Shown here piece after piece: positions 54,547 to 63,600 of a stretch of 64,000 nt of DNA. Numbering within the stretch: the stretch's first letter is position 1; each line of letters begins with the position of its first letter. Position numbers and translations under genes: made by a program. The stretch is taken from the NCBI RefSeq assembly GCF_020149935.1, contig NZ_CP083757.1, positions 1,736,001-1,800,000 on the forward strand. Reading direction: 5' to 3'. The notes below the pieces were generated by a model. That model had not been told where the DNA came from. It ran no database searches and worked only from the letters and a program-made list of their open reading frames with translations. This DNA is from Marinilongibacter aquaticus (GTDB lineage Bacteria > Bacteroidota > Bacteroidia > Cytophagales > Spirosomataceae).

Positions 54547-55275
54547 CTAGCTCTCTGGCTCTAGCAGCCGCTCGTCAAATTTTTCATAGAAATGTACATT
54601 CGCGAATTTGCGAACGAAATAAGGGTTTCCACTGGGTTGCCCTGTGCTATCTTTGGCAAAATTGGCCACATTTTCAGGCACCAACACCCCTTGTACATCC
54701 TGCCAATCTTTGTACTGCTTCAAAGAAAATTTGGTGTTCGTAGAGTCGAAATAAGTCACCGCATATTGCAACCAATCCAAATGGTGGGTTTCGGGATGTA
54801 TATACAACTTATAGACATCATTTGGAGCAGCCCCTACGCTTTCAGCGAAACGAGCCTCAAGCACTTTATACGCTTGATTTTCAATAATCTCATCATTTGC
54901 CAGCTTCAATTTCACCCCTTGATCGGCCATGACAAAAGGAAAGGCAAAAAAGTAAAAATCGAGGTTATGAAAAAAGGCCGGATTTTTAATCGCTCCTAGA
55001 CTCGTATCGCCTTTTGTCCAAAAAGCCACGCCATCGAAACCTTCCTCAAAGTTCGGCCCAATGAGATGTGTGCGGCGATCTCTTAATTGATTGTAGGAGG
55101 TCAAGGTATCTTTGTCGCCATAGACCTGAAAGGCCAATCCTTCAAACTGGTTCCAACGTTCCAAGCCACCGTGGGCATTCATGCAGCGATCCAAAAGAAT
55201 TTCGGCTTCGGTTTTTCTTTCACAAGCCAAGGCCGTCACGGCCAAAATCAAAAGTAGGGTAATGTGTTTTTGCAT
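54547..55275 (-). CDS. DUF6503-like lipoprotein
   Basis: A 242-residue exported protein. The signal ends in AVTALAC (lipobox). The mature protein begins with a short helix (AEILLDRCMNAHGGLERWNQFEGLAF) and continues as a beta-rich LolA-like fold: LIGPNFEEGFDGVAFW, YKVLEARF, VYKLYIHPETHHLDWLQYAV. This matches the DUF6503 family as I recall it; function unknown. The ATG at 55275 is chosen over one at 55299 because it gives a standard-length signal peptide. Confidence 0.75.
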   Translation of the reverse strand: MQKHITLLLILAVTALACERKTEAEILLDRCMNAHGGLERWNQFEGLAFQVYGDKDTLTSYNQLRDRRTHLIGPNFEEGFDGVAFWTKGDTSLGAIKNPAFFHNLDFYFFAFPFVMADQGVKLKLANDEIIENQAYKVLEARFAESVGAAPNDVYKLYIHPETHHLDWLQYAVTYFDSTNTKFSLKQYKDWQDVQGVLVPENVANFAKDSTGQPSGNPYFVRKFANVHFYEKFDERLLEPES

Positions 55276-55421
55276 AAGTTCTAATTTAGGATACCCCATA
55301 AGAAACGAAAAAGCTGCGATCAGGGTTGGACTCTTTCCAAAAAATCCCCTTCTTTAAACACCTTTTTAAATACAAACGAATACATAAGCCACGCAAATCC
55401 ATTAACCATAAAATTGTAAGC

Positions 55422-57407
55422 ATGTATACCCTTTTTAGAATTACTCTTTTTCTAGTACTGTGCCCTGCCGTACTTTTTTCTCAAGAATTTGACTTTGGGA
55501 AAATCAAATCTGAAGACTTCGAAATAGACCTGAGCAGCATTGAAGACACCACGGCCGAAGCTGTCATCATCAAAGAATACGCCGAGGTAAATTATATCTA
55601 CAACGAACAGCGAGGTTTCGAAATCGTGACCGTCACCCATGTACTTAAAAAAATATTGAAGACAACTGGTCTTGAACATGGCGATGTGACGATTCCCATA
55701 CTTATTGGCCCCTCACGGTCGAAATCGGAAACCGTATATCGTGTGCACGCAATGACCCACAACCTTGAAAAAGGGAAAGTCGAACATACCGAACTTGGGA
55801 AAAAGGATATTTTTCGCGAAGAACTTTCCGAGCGGGTCAACTTGCTGAAATTCTCGCTTCCCGAAGTCCGCATTGGCTCTATCGTCGAGTACCAATACAC
55901 GCGACAAACACCAGTAAACGTATACAACAAACCGCGGACATGGTATTTCCAGCACGATATTCCTTGTTTATGGAGTGAAATCGATTTGGTGATTCCAAGC
56001 TTTTTCACCTACCATACTATACTTTCTGGCTACATCCCTCTGGAAAAACAAGAATCGAAAGAAATATCCTACTCCTTGCCAGGGGCCAATATGCGTGTCA
56101 ATGCTTGGCACCAGCAATTTGCCGTGAAAAACGCCCCAGCTTTCAAAGAAGAGCCCTACATTACGACTACCGAAGACTACATCTCCAAAATCGAATTCGA
56201 CCTTTCTACATTCCGACTACCCAACGAAGCGGAGAAAAACTTCAATTTGACATGGGAAGACTTAAATAAAACGCTTATCGAATCGGAAACTTGGGGAAGC
56301 AAACTTGACCGAGCCAACAATTTCCTGAAAGACGAGGTTCAGCCTTTTCTCGCAATCGAAGAGCCCATGGCTCGCGTAGAGGCCATTTATGACTATTTGA
56401 CCAGAACATACATGTGGAACCAAGAAGCGGGCCTCTGGTTCAACAGAAACCTAAAAGACATTGCCAGCAGCCAAAGAGGATCGGCTTCTGAGCTCAATGT
56501 TTTAGCTACCGTTTTCTTTAGAAAATGTGGTATTGAGGCCAACCCTGCCATTCTCAGCACACGTAGCCACGGAAAAATAAATCAAATGTTCCCGCTTCTC
56601 GACAAATTCAACTATACGGTTGCTTTGGTTCAAGTGAACGACACAAAAATACCCATCGACATTACCGAACCACTACTCCCTCTGACACTTTTGCCCTTGA
56701 GATGTAGAAATGGAGCTATATTTGAAGTGACCAAGAACGGTGGGAATTTCATCGATCTCGATGAAAGTGCGAAATACCACAACTTCGAAAAACTAGAGAT
56801 CGAAATCGATCCTACCAGTGAAAAGGTTTCGGGAATATACGAAGGCCACAAGAAAGATTATGCTGCCCTTAAAAATCGAAAAGTACTTCACGAAGTGGGA
56901 GAAAATGAATTCGCTTCGGAAATAAAGAAATTGAAAAGTGATTGGGAAGTAGAAAATTTCGAAGTACACAACTCGAACGACAAAAACGAAAGCTTGGATA
57001 TTGGCTATGAATTTTCGTGGGATGCCCCCGAATACAACGCCGATTTAATCTATGTTTCGCCATTTCTTTTCCTTCAATGGAAAGACAATCCTTTCAAAAG
57101 GCGGGAACGGGCATTTCCTGTTGATATTGGTTATACTTTATTCGATGGCACGAGCGTCACATTCAAAACTCCAGAAGGTTACGAAATCGAAGAAGTGCCT
57201 GAAAATGCCAATGTGGTACTTCCCAACAAAGGGGGAAGGTTTAGGTATTCGATTGCGAAAATGAACGGTGGGGTCACAGTGAATTTCCAATGTATTCTCA
57301 ATAAACCTATTTATCATTCGCAAGAATACCCCTATTTGAAAGAGCTTTACAGTCGTATAATCGAAAAGCAAAGCGAAATGATTGTATTTAAAAAGAAAGG
57401 CAAATGA
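55422..57407 (+). CDS. DUF3857/transglutaminase-like exported protein with degenerate catalytic site
   Basis: A 661-residue exported protein. The signal peptide (1-20, ending in VLFSQ) precedes a DUF3857 beta-sandwich (about 35-220), a transglutaminase-like core (about 290-440) and a C-terminal DUF3858-like region. The core has QRGSASELNVLATVFFRKCGIEANPAIL where active homologues have G-D/Y-C, so Ala replaces the catalytic Cys, and KFNYTVALV where His is expected, so Tyr replaces it; the Asp in IPIDITEP remains. It should be inactive as a protease or transglutaminase and may bind substrate or partner. ATG at 55422 was chosen to give the signal peptide. It overlaps the next gene by 4 bases. 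Confidence 0.85.
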   Translation: MYTLFRITLFLVLCPAVLFSQEFDFGKIKSEDFEIDLSSIEDTTAEAVIIKEYAEVNYIYNEQRGFEIVTVTHVLKKILKTTGLEHGDVTIPILIGPSRSKSETVYRVHAMTHNLEKGKVEHTELGKKDIFREELSERVNLLKFSLPEVRIGSIVEYQYTRQTPVNVYNKPRTWYFQHDIPCLWSEIDLVIPSFFTYHTILSGYIPLEKQESKEISYSLPGANMRVNAWHQQFAVKNAPAFKEEPYITTTEDYISKIEFDLSTFRLPNEAEKNFNLTWEDLNKTLIESETWGSKLDRANNFLKDEVQPFLAIEEPMARVEAIYDYLTRTYMWNQEAGLWFNRNLKDIASSQRGSASELNVLATVFFRKCGIEANPAILSTRSHGKINQMFPLLDKFNYTVALVQVNDTKIPIDITEPLLPLTLLPLRCRNGAIFEVTKNGGNFIDLDESAKYHNFEKLEIEIDPTSEKVSGIYEGHKKDYAALKNRKVLHEVGENEFASEIKKLKSDWEVENFEVHNSNDKNESLDIGYEFSWDAPEYNADLIYVSPFLFLQWKDNPFKRRERAFPVDIGYTLFDGTSVTFKTPEGYEIEEVPENANVVLPNKGGRFRYSIAKMNGGVTVNFQCILNKPIYHSQEYPYLKELYSRIIEKQSEMIVFKKKGK

Positions 57408-59344
57408 CGGGCACTTCCTCACTCAAAAGAAGCGTATTCTTTATTGCAATATTTTTCCTTACGCTCAACCTCGGTCTGAAGGGCCAAGAAGTAGACGCGG
57501 CCCTTATTTTGAAATCTCTTCGCAACGATGTACAAGCCACACTGCTTTTCGACAATACGGTGCTCAATATAGATGACGAGTCTCATCACAGCATCGAAAG
57601 ACATTGGGCTTATATCGTGTACAATGCCCGAGCCGCAGAAGATTTGGCTACCTTTCGAGCCCACTTCGACGAATTCTCTCAGGTAAAGCGTATCGAGGGT
57701 AAATTGTACAATATTGGCGGAAAGGTGCTCGAGCAATTGCATAAAAAGGATATCAAAGAATACAGCCCTCATGCAGACGGCATATACGATGAGCGAATTT
57801 TGGTTGCCGAGTTTGACAAAAAAAAATACAATTTCCCCTATGTTGTTGAATTCAGCTTTGAGAAAAGGGATGCAAACAATCTGTTTCTGCCTTCCTGGAA
57901 TCCCTTCGAATTGGAGAACGTCAACATTGTTTCTTCGTCTTTCCGAATCGTTTCGAACAACCAGCCTTTTAAAATAAAAGAAAGCGGCCATTTTAAGTCT
58001 AAAGTAAAAAAGGTTGTCGACCAACCGTTCGAGAAAAGTTGGGAGGTGGTGAATCAAGACCCACCCACCTATGAATACCTATCAAGACATGAAAACCTGC
58101 CTAAAATCTTGGTGGCCATGCAAGATTTCGAAATCGACGGCCATGCAGGCAGCCTGAATACTTGGGAAGATGTGGGGCAGTTTTACTATTCGCTAAACAA
58201 AGGTCGAGACCAAATTCCAGAAGAAGATATTCAAAGTCTCGAAAAATACCTGCAAAATAAAGGAGCAAAAAACGAAAGCGAAAAAATAGAAAACGTATAC
58301 GCCTACATGCAATCGAAAACCCGTTATGTGAGCATTCAGCTCGGGCTTGGCGGCTGGCAAACCATTACTGCCCAAAAGGTGGCCGAAAGGGGTTACGGAG
58401 ATTGTAAGGCATTGACCAACTATACTCTTGCACTTCTCAAAGCCGTAAATGTAGAAGCTTTCCCTGTCTTGGTTAAAGCAGGAAAAAGCACCTCTGCTCT
58501 ATTTACAGACTTTCCCTGTATGCAATTCAATCACGTTATCCTCTGCGTGCCAAGTGAAACCGATACACTTTGGCTCGAATGCACGAGCCAAACAAACCCT
58601 GCGAACTATTTGGGAAGTTTTACAGGAAACCGAAAAGGTTTAATCATCAAGCCAAGCGGGAGCCAGTTGATTCCGACGCAATCTTTTGGAATAAACGACA
58701 ACTCGAGTACCCGAAAGGCTGAAGTTTGGATAGAAACCGATGGAAAAGCGAAGGTGCACGTAATGGGCAATTATCAAGGATTGGAACACGAGTCGAGAAA
58801 TTCGGCCATCCGAGTACTCGACCAAACCGAATTAAGAGAATTTCTGATGAGCACGCTCAAAACCAAAGACATAGACCTGCAAAACATTAGACTTCAACAC
58901 GACACGGGAAATCGAACTCAGATGAATGAAGAGTATGATGTTTTTGTACGAAAGCTCACGATAAACAGTGGGAAAAGAATGTTTCTGAATCCAAACATTC
59001 TGTCCACATCAATCCTCCCGCCCAAAGGCTTGGACAATGAAAGCCGGGAAGACAGTCTTTACCTCAATCCGAATGCCCATACTTTTAGGCATACCGACCA
59101 AGTAGAATTTCATATCCCCAATGGCTATAAGCTCGAAACCAAGGCTACAGAAACCAATATTGAAAGTACATTCGGAAAGTATTCTTCACGTATAGCCTAC
59201 GAAGACAATACGCTCATTTACAAAAGAGAATTGACTTGTAAAGGCGGCACATATGCGAAAGAAGCGGCTGAAGAATGGGTAGATTTTCTCAAAAAAATCA
59301 ATCGGGCAGATAGAGCAAGAGTGGCTTTTGTAAAAGAAAATTAA
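57404..59344 (+). CDS. DUF3857/transglutaminase-like exported protein with intact Cys-His pair
   Basis: A 646-residue paralogue of the preceding gene with the same order of parts: signal peptide (about 1-27), DUF3857, transglutaminase core and DUF3858-like end. Here the catalytic elements are present: RGYGDCKALTNYTLALL (Cys near residue 331), QFNHVILCV (His near 380) and WLECTSQ (Glu in place of the usual Asp). Proteins of this type are common in Bacteroidota and their substrates are unknown. The ATGA overlap with the upstream gene implies coupled translation and a possible active/inactive pair. Confidence 0.87.
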   Translation: MTGTSSLKRSVFFIAIFFLTLNLGLKGQEVDAALILKSLRNDVQATLLFDNTVLNIDDESHHSIERHWAYIVYNARAAEDLATFRAHFDEFSQVKRIEGKLYNIGGKVLEQLHKKDIKEYSPHADGIYDERILVAEFDKKKYNFPYVVEFSFEKRDANNLFLPSWNPFELENVNIVSSSFRIVSNNQPFKIKESGHFKSKVKKVVDQPFEKSWEVVNQDPPTYEYLSRHENLPKILVAMQDFEIDGHAGSLNTWEDVGQFYYSLNKGRDQIPEEDIQSLEKYLQNKGAKNESEKIENVYAYMQSKTRYVSIQLGLGGWQTITAQKVAERGYGDCKALTNYTLALLKAVNVEAFPVLVKAGKSTSALFTDFPCMQFNHVILCVPSETDTLWLECTSQTNPANYLGSFTGNRKGLIIKPSGSQLIPTQSFGINDNSSTRKAEVWIETDGKAKVHVMGNYQGLEHESRNSAIRVLDQTELREFLMSTLKTKDIDLQNIRLQHDTGNRTQMNEEYDVFVRKLTINSGKRMFLNPNILSTSILPPKGLDNESREDSLYLNPNAHTFRHTDQVEFHIPNGYKLETKATETNIESTFGKYSSRIAYEDNTLIYKRELTCKGGTYAKEAAEEWVDFLKKINRADRARVAFVKEN

Positions 59345-59346
59345 TT

Positions 59347-59376
59347 AAAAAGCCCGGGCCTTTGGCCCGAGCTTTC
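59347..59376. terminator. terminator after the transglutaminase pair
   Basis: AAAGC-C-CGGGCC (59349-59360) pairs with GGCCCG-A-GCTTT (59364-59375), with one mismatch, between convergent genes. A/T-rich sequence flanks both sides. Confidence 0.78.
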
Positions 59377-59381
59377 ACAAT

Positions 59382-59987
59382 TTAGAGTGTCTTAATTTTC
59401 AGATTTTTCCATTTCACGCGGATTCCTCCACCCGAATGAATTTGAAGAGCGATTGCACCTTCGGCAGCTCCAATTTTATCGTCGGTGATGGTCACCATTT
59501 CTTGACCATTCAACCAAGTGGTAACTTTGGGCCCTTCTGCACGCACCACCATGGTATTCCACTCGCCCATTTTCAAAGCTTTGTCCTTTTCAGGGTCGGG
59601 TTTGATCAACCAGCCGCGTCCATAAGATTCGTAAATACCGCCCGTGCTGTGGCCCGGAGGAGCGACTTCAGCCTGCCAACCTGTAATTTTTGTGCCTTCG
59701 ATAGACGAACGAATGAACAATCCGCTGTTGCCATTGGCTTCTTGAAGAAAATCGACAGACACCTCGAAATCTTTGAATGATTTATTGGTGCCCAAATAAC
59801 CGTATTCTTTGTCGGGGCCGCTTTCGCAAATCAGAAGGCCATCTTCCACATACCATTTTTCTGTGCCGTATACCGTCCAGCCGTCCAGATTCTTTCCGTT
59901 GAACAAAGACTCATAACCTCCTTGGCTTTTCGGCTTGGTGCAGGCCATTTGTAAAAGCACCAAAAATAAAATCGACAAATATTTCAT
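59382..59987 (-). CDS. 3-keto-disaccharide hydrolase/lyase-like lipoprotein (DUF1080)
   Basis: A 201-residue lipoprotein with a signal ending in LLQMAC. The concanavalin-like DUF1080 domain covers the rest: YESLFNGKNLDGWTVYG, DFEVSVDFLQEANGNSGLFIRSS, GGIYESYGRGWL and the end LQIHSGGGIRVKWKNLKIK. Members act on 3-keto-glycosides produced by a Gfo/Idh/MocA-type oxidoreductase. No such oxidoreductase lies in the window. It is divergent from the other sugar genes with a 270-base region between them that holds a likely promoter for the rightward genes. Confidence 0.87.
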   Translation of the reverse strand: MKYLSILFLVLLQMACTKPKSQGGYESLFNGKNLDGWTVYGTEKWYVEDGLLICESGPDKEYGYLGTNKSFKDFEVSVDFLQEANGNSGLFIRSSIEGTKITGWQAEVAPPGHSTGGIYESYGRGWLIKPDPEKDKALKMGEWNTMVVRAEGPKVTTWLNGQEMVTITDDKIGAAEGAIALQIHSGGGIRVKWKNLKIKTL

Positions 59988-60207
59988 TGATTCAATAGAT
60001 TTAGATTGACAGAATAGTTTCGGGCAAATTAAAACTAAAAAAGAGCATTATATTTAGCTTTTAGACAAAATTTGCAAAGATCTGTGATCAAATGGACGTT
60101 TTATGCCCAAGAAGCTTTCGACAAACATTTCTATGGGCATGGATTCTGCGAATAAACTCCAAAAAACAAAACTTGATCGAAGCAATCTGCCCCAAGGCAC
60201 CTTTCGC

Positions 60208-60238
60208 TTGGCAAGTGTCGAAAATCTAGCTAAATTTA
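60208..60238 (+). promoter_or_regulatory. probable promoter of the sugar locus
   Basis: TTG (60208-60210), a 20-base spacer and TAAATTTA (60231-60238, last base off consensus) precede the gene at 60261. An ATGCCCA/TGGGCAT inverted repeat (60103-60140) lies about 70 bases upstream and could be an operator. Confidence 0.45.
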
Positions 60239-60260
60239 ATACTCAAAAAACCTATTGAAA

Positions 60261-60791
60261 ATGAAAGCTTCACTACTTGGTCTTTGTATTTTCTTATCTG
60301 TTTTTGCCAAAGCTCAAAACCCTCTGGATGCTCTGCTTCCCCTAGAAGAAGGTGACCGCGACGGGGCTACCATTATGACCTACGACAAAGGTACCCTGAA
60401 AGTGTTCAGAAAGGGCACCAATGCTTTGATCTGCCTTGCCGACGATCCCGAAAAAGAAGGCTTTCATGTTGCCTGTTACCATAAAGACCTCGAACCTTTG
60501 ATGGCCCGCGGCCGTGAATTGCGAGCCATGGGAAAAGACAACAAGGAAATCAATTCAATACGAGAAGCCGAAGCAAAATCGGGTAAGCTCAAAATGCCCG
60601 AAACTGCCCGAACACTCTACGTACTCAGCGGAAAGGATAAAGAATCTGCAAACCTCCGTTGGGTGGTTTATGTACCTTGGGCTACTGCTGAGAGCACCGG
60701 ACTTCCAACAAAACCTTTGGTGCCTGGTGGGCCTTGGATCATGTTTCCAGGCACATACAGAGCACATATTATGATCACCCCTGTTAATTAA
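60261..60791 (+). CDS. hypothetical exported protein at the head of the sugar locus
   Basis: A 176-residue protein with a signal peptide (1-19, ending in FAKAQ). No family is recognised. It shows a beta-rich first half (GATIMTYDKGTLKVFRKGTNALICLAD), a charged helical middle (LMARGRELRAMGKDNKEINSIREAEAK) and a C-terminal end with GGPWIMFPGTYRAHIMI. ATG at 60261 is used; a TTG two codons upstream is not needed. It is followed after 6 bases by the SMP-30 gene, so it is probably in the same operon and might bind or modify the same sugar. Confidence 0.72.
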   Translation: MKASLLGLCIFLSVFAKAQNPLDALLPLEEGDRDGATIMTYDKGTLKVFRKGTNALICLADDPEKEGFHVACYHKDLEPLMARGRELRAMGKDNKEINSIREAEAKSGKLKMPETARTLYVLSGKDKESANLRWVVYVPWATAESTGLPTKPLVPGGPWIMFPGTYRAHIMITPVN

Positions 60792-60797
60792 CCAATC

Positions 60798-61706
60798 GTG
60801 AAAAACAACCTATTGAATCATGCAAAACAGCACATTTTGCTGTTTACCTTAAGCACTTGTGCTTGCCTATCGCAAGTGCAGGCCCAATCTTCGAATTTGG
60901 TAGCCGATGGAGCCACGCTCAATCTTGTTTCCAGCCAGTTTTCGTTCACCGAAGGACCGGCCGTCAACAAAAAAGGCGATGTGTATTTTACAGACCAACC
61001 GAATGACAAAATTTACAAATACGACACCAAAGGAAAACTGACAGAATACATGTCGCCCTCTGGTAGAAGCAATGGCCTTTTCTTCGATGCCAAAGGAAAC
61101 CTGATTTCTTGTGCCGACAACAAAAACGAGCTCTGGAAAATCGACAACAAAAAACAAGTTCAGGTTTTGGTGAAAGCCTTTGAAGGGAAACTTTTGAACG
61201 GGCCGAATGACCTTTGGATCAGAAAAGACGGCGGAATTTATTTTACAGATCCACATTATCCGAGAAAATATTGGGATAGAAGTCAAAAGCCAATCGAACC
61301 CAAAGTGTATTACCTCAACCCCGAAGGTGATCTTCGTGTAGTGATGGACGGCTTTATGCAGCCAAATGGCATCGTGGGCAATCCTGAAAGCAATTTGCTT
61401 TACGTAGCCGACATCAAAGGCCAAAAGACATACGTTTTCCACATGGAAGAAAACGGTGACCTCAGCCAAAGAAAGCTTTTCTGCGAAATGGGCTCGGATG
61501 GCATGACCATCGACAAAGCCGGAAATGTATACCTCACCGGAAAAGGCGTGACGGTCTTCAACCCCGAAGGAGAAAAAATCGACCACATCGATGTACCCGA
61601 AGGCTGGACCGCGAACGTCACTTTCGGGGGCAAAAAACGAGACATGTTGTTCATTACCGCCTCGAAATCAGCGTATACACTAAAAATGAACGCAAAGGGC
61701 TTTTAA
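60798..61706 (+). CDS. SMP-30/gluconolactonase-family exported protein
   Basis: A 302-residue six-bladed beta-propeller with a signal peptide (about 1-30, ending in QVQAQ) and a GTG start at 60798. Metal-binding residues of the lactonase site are visible: Glu in FSFTEGPAV, Asn in LLNGPNDLWI and QPNGIVG, and Asp in MGSDGMTID. It would open aldonolactones formed by oxidation of sugars, which fits the DUF1080 proteins on both sides. The start codon and 6-base gap suggest coupling to the upstream gene. Confidence 0.86.
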   Translation: MKNNLLNHAKQHILLFTLSTCACLSQVQAQSSNLVADGATLNLVSSQFSFTEGPAVNKKGDVYFTDQPNDKIYKYDTKGKLTEYMSPSGRSNGLFFDAKGNLISCADNKNELWKIDNKKQVQVLVKAFEGKLLNGPNDLWIRKDGGIYFTDPHYPRKYWDRSQKPIEPKVYYLNPEGDLRVVMDGFMQPNGIVGNPESNLLYVADIKGQKTYVFHMEENGDLSQRKLFCEMGSDGMTIDKAGNVYLTGKGVTVFNPEGEKIDHIDVPEGWTANVTFGGKKRDMLFITASKSAYTLKMNAKGF

Positions 61707-61750
61707 TTCAGAATAGCTCCAAAACCCTTTAATAAACCAATTAATTTAAC

Positions 61751-62560
61751 ATGAAAAAAAACACTTTAATTCTAGCCTTGATTTCCGTTTGGGCATTTAC
61801 GCAATGCACCTCTACAAGCAAAGAAGCCGACGAAGAAAGCACCGAATCGCCAGCAGAAATCGGAGTTGGAGCCAAACCCATTGAAGGGGCCGAAATGTAT
61901 TTCGACGGCACTCGAGAAATGCTGGACAACAAATGGGAATATTGGGAAGGGCCAGGCTTCCTTGCCGAAATGCCCATAAAATGGAAGGTATACGAAGACG
62001 AAAACCTGGGCGAATGGGTGGTAAACAGCAACGACCCCGCCAGCCAAGGTGGGAAATACGGCTCTTCTGATATTGTCACAAAAGATAAATTCAATGATTT
62101 CCGTGCCCATGTTGAGTTCTTGATTGCCGATTCGGCAGGAAACAGTGGCGTCTATTTGCAAAACAGATATGAAATTCAAGTGCTGGATGGCGATTCGACT
62201 ACCCACGGAATGGCTGCGGTAATCAACGAAGAAGCCTCTCCCTATAGCGTGTACAATGGTGTGGGCAAATGGAATGCGTACGACATACAATTCCGGGCAG
62301 CTCGCTTCGATGAAGAGGGCAAAATCACCGAGCAACCGCGTGTAACACTGTATTTCAACGGACAAAAAGTGCACAACAATTTCCCAATCAGTCAAGTTTG
62401 GGGAGGCCCAAAAAGCGGCTTAGATGGAGGTAACGATGAAGGAAAAGGGATCACCGACCGTCCGGGCGGACTTAAGCTGCAAGCCGAAGGCCACAATGTA
62501 TTGTACCGCAACATCTGGATCAAAGAAATGAATTTTGAACAACCCGAAACCGATTTTTAA
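61751..62560 (+). CDS. 3-keto-disaccharide hydrolase/lyase-like lipoprotein (DUF1080), second copy
   Basis: A 269-residue lipoprotein; the signal ends in AFTQC, followed by an acidic linker. The DUF1080 domain extends from about 90 to 265: FNDFRAHVEFLIADSAGNSGVYLQNRYEIQVLDG, SPYSVYNGVGKWNAYDIQFR, VTLYFNGQKVHNN and GGLKLQAEGHNVLYRNIWIKEM. It is only distantly similar to the copy at 59382, so the two may act on different 3-keto-sugars. It lies 3 bases before the isomerase gene. Confidence 0.87.
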   Translation: MKKNTLILALISVWAFTQCTSTSKEADEESTESPAEIGVGAKPIEGAEMYFDGTREMLDNKWEYWEGPGFLAEMPIKWKVYEDENLGEWVVNSNDPASQGGKYGSSDIVTKDKFNDFRAHVEFLIADSAGNSGVYLQNRYEIQVLDGDSTTHGMAAVINEEASPYSVYNGVGKWNAYDIQFRAARFDEEGKITEQPRVTLYFNGQKVHNNFPISQVWGGPKSGLDGGNDEGKGITDRPGGLKLQAEGHNVLYRNIWIKEMNFEQPETDF

Positions 62561-62563
62561 GCA

Positions 62564-63505
62564 ATGAACAGAAGAAATCTAATCAAAGGTACCTTGGCCG
62601 GAGCCGCGACATTGGGCCTTGGGCAATCTCCGCTTTGGGCTAGCCAAAAGGCTCAAATCAAGCCCAAGCACAATTTTACATTCTGCCTAAACACCAGTAC
62701 CATTCGTCAGCAGAATCTGAAATTCGATGAAGAAATAAAATTGGCAGCCAAAGTAGGCTTCGACGGTATCGAAATTTGGATCAATAAAATGCAAGCCTAC
62801 GCCGAGGCTGGTGGAAGCTTGGCAGACATAAAGAAAATGGCCAGCGATGAAGGCATCGTGATCGAAGACGCCATTGGCTTTGCCCCTTGGATTGTCGACA
62901 ACGACGAAGCTCGTGCTAAAGGTCTTGAGCAGATGAAACGCGAAATGGACATGTTGGCTCAAATTGGTTGCAAAAGAGTGGCCGCCCCGCCGATTGGAGC
63001 AACAACTGGCGACCTTATCGATTTGGAAGTGGTGGCCAAGCGTTTCAGGAAAGTTTGTGACCTCGGACAAGAAATGGGTGTTTTGCCGCAATTGGAACTT
63101 TGGGGCTTTTCCAAAAACATGCATTTGTTCGGACAAACCTTGTTTGTCGCTGCCGAATGCGGGCATCCCGATGCGGTGATTTTGCCGGATGTGTACCACC
63201 TCAAGCGTGGCGGTTCGCCTTTCGAAGCTTTGGAAATGATCAACGGTTCAAAAATCCAAATGTTCCATATGAACGATTTCCCCAAAATGGACGATTACAG
63301 TACCATGACCGACGCCATGCGGGTTCTGCCAGGCGATGGCGTGGCACCATACAAAGAAATTTTGGGCATATTGAACAGAAAGAATGTCCCCATTGCTCTT
63401 TCGCTTGAAATATTCAACAAAGACGTATGGGCAATGGATGCTCAAAAGGCTTGCGAATTGGGACTAAAGAAAATGAAAAGTGCCGTAGAAAAGGCCGTGG
63501 CTTAA
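62564..63505 (+). CDS. Tat-exported sugar phosphate isomerase/epimerase-like TIM-barrel protein
   Basis: A 313-residue protein with a Tat-type signal (MNRRNLIKGTLAGAATLGLG, twin Arg) and a xylose-isomerase-like TIM barrel similar to hydroxypyruvate isomerases. Metal and substrate positions are seen in KVGFDGIEIWINK, LPQLELWGFSKNMH, VILPDVYHLKRGG, IQMFHMNDFPK and ALSLEIFNKDVW. Export as a folded protein with a bound metal is inferred from the Tat signal. It is the last gene of the sugar locus. Confidence 0.85.
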   Translation: MNRRNLIKGTLAGAATLGLGQSPLWASQKAQIKPKHNFTFCLNTSTIRQQNLKFDEEIKLAAKVGFDGIEIWINKMQAYAEAGGSLADIKKMASDEGIVIEDAIGFAPWIVDNDEARAKGLEQMKREMDMLAQIGCKRVAAPPIGATTGDLIDLEVVAKRFRKVCDLGQEMGVLPQLELWGFSKNMHLFGQTLFVAAECGHPDAVILPDVYHLKRGGSPFEALEMINGSKIQMFHMNDFPKMDDYSTMTDAMRVLPGDGVAPYKEILGILNRKNVPIALSLEIFNKDVWAMDAQKACELGLKKMKSAVEKAVA

Positions 63506-63544
63506 AGCCCATACCCAAAGCAAAAAACAACCTCTATAATATGT

Positions 63545-63578
63545 ACGTCCCCGACCTTTTAGATCGGGGACGTTTTTA
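63545..63578. terminator. terminator between the sugar locus and phoH
   Basis: ACGTCCCCGA (63545-63554) pairs perfectly with TCGGGGACGT (63564-63573), followed by TTTTTA. It lies between two convergent genes. Confidence 0.87.
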
Positions 63579-63600
63579 TTTTCCTATTTCAAGTAATCAT

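Noticed and set aside
60103-60257. 51-codon frame in the divergent region of the sugar locus
   Set aside because: It overlaps the likely promoter and start of the next gene and has no recognisable features.
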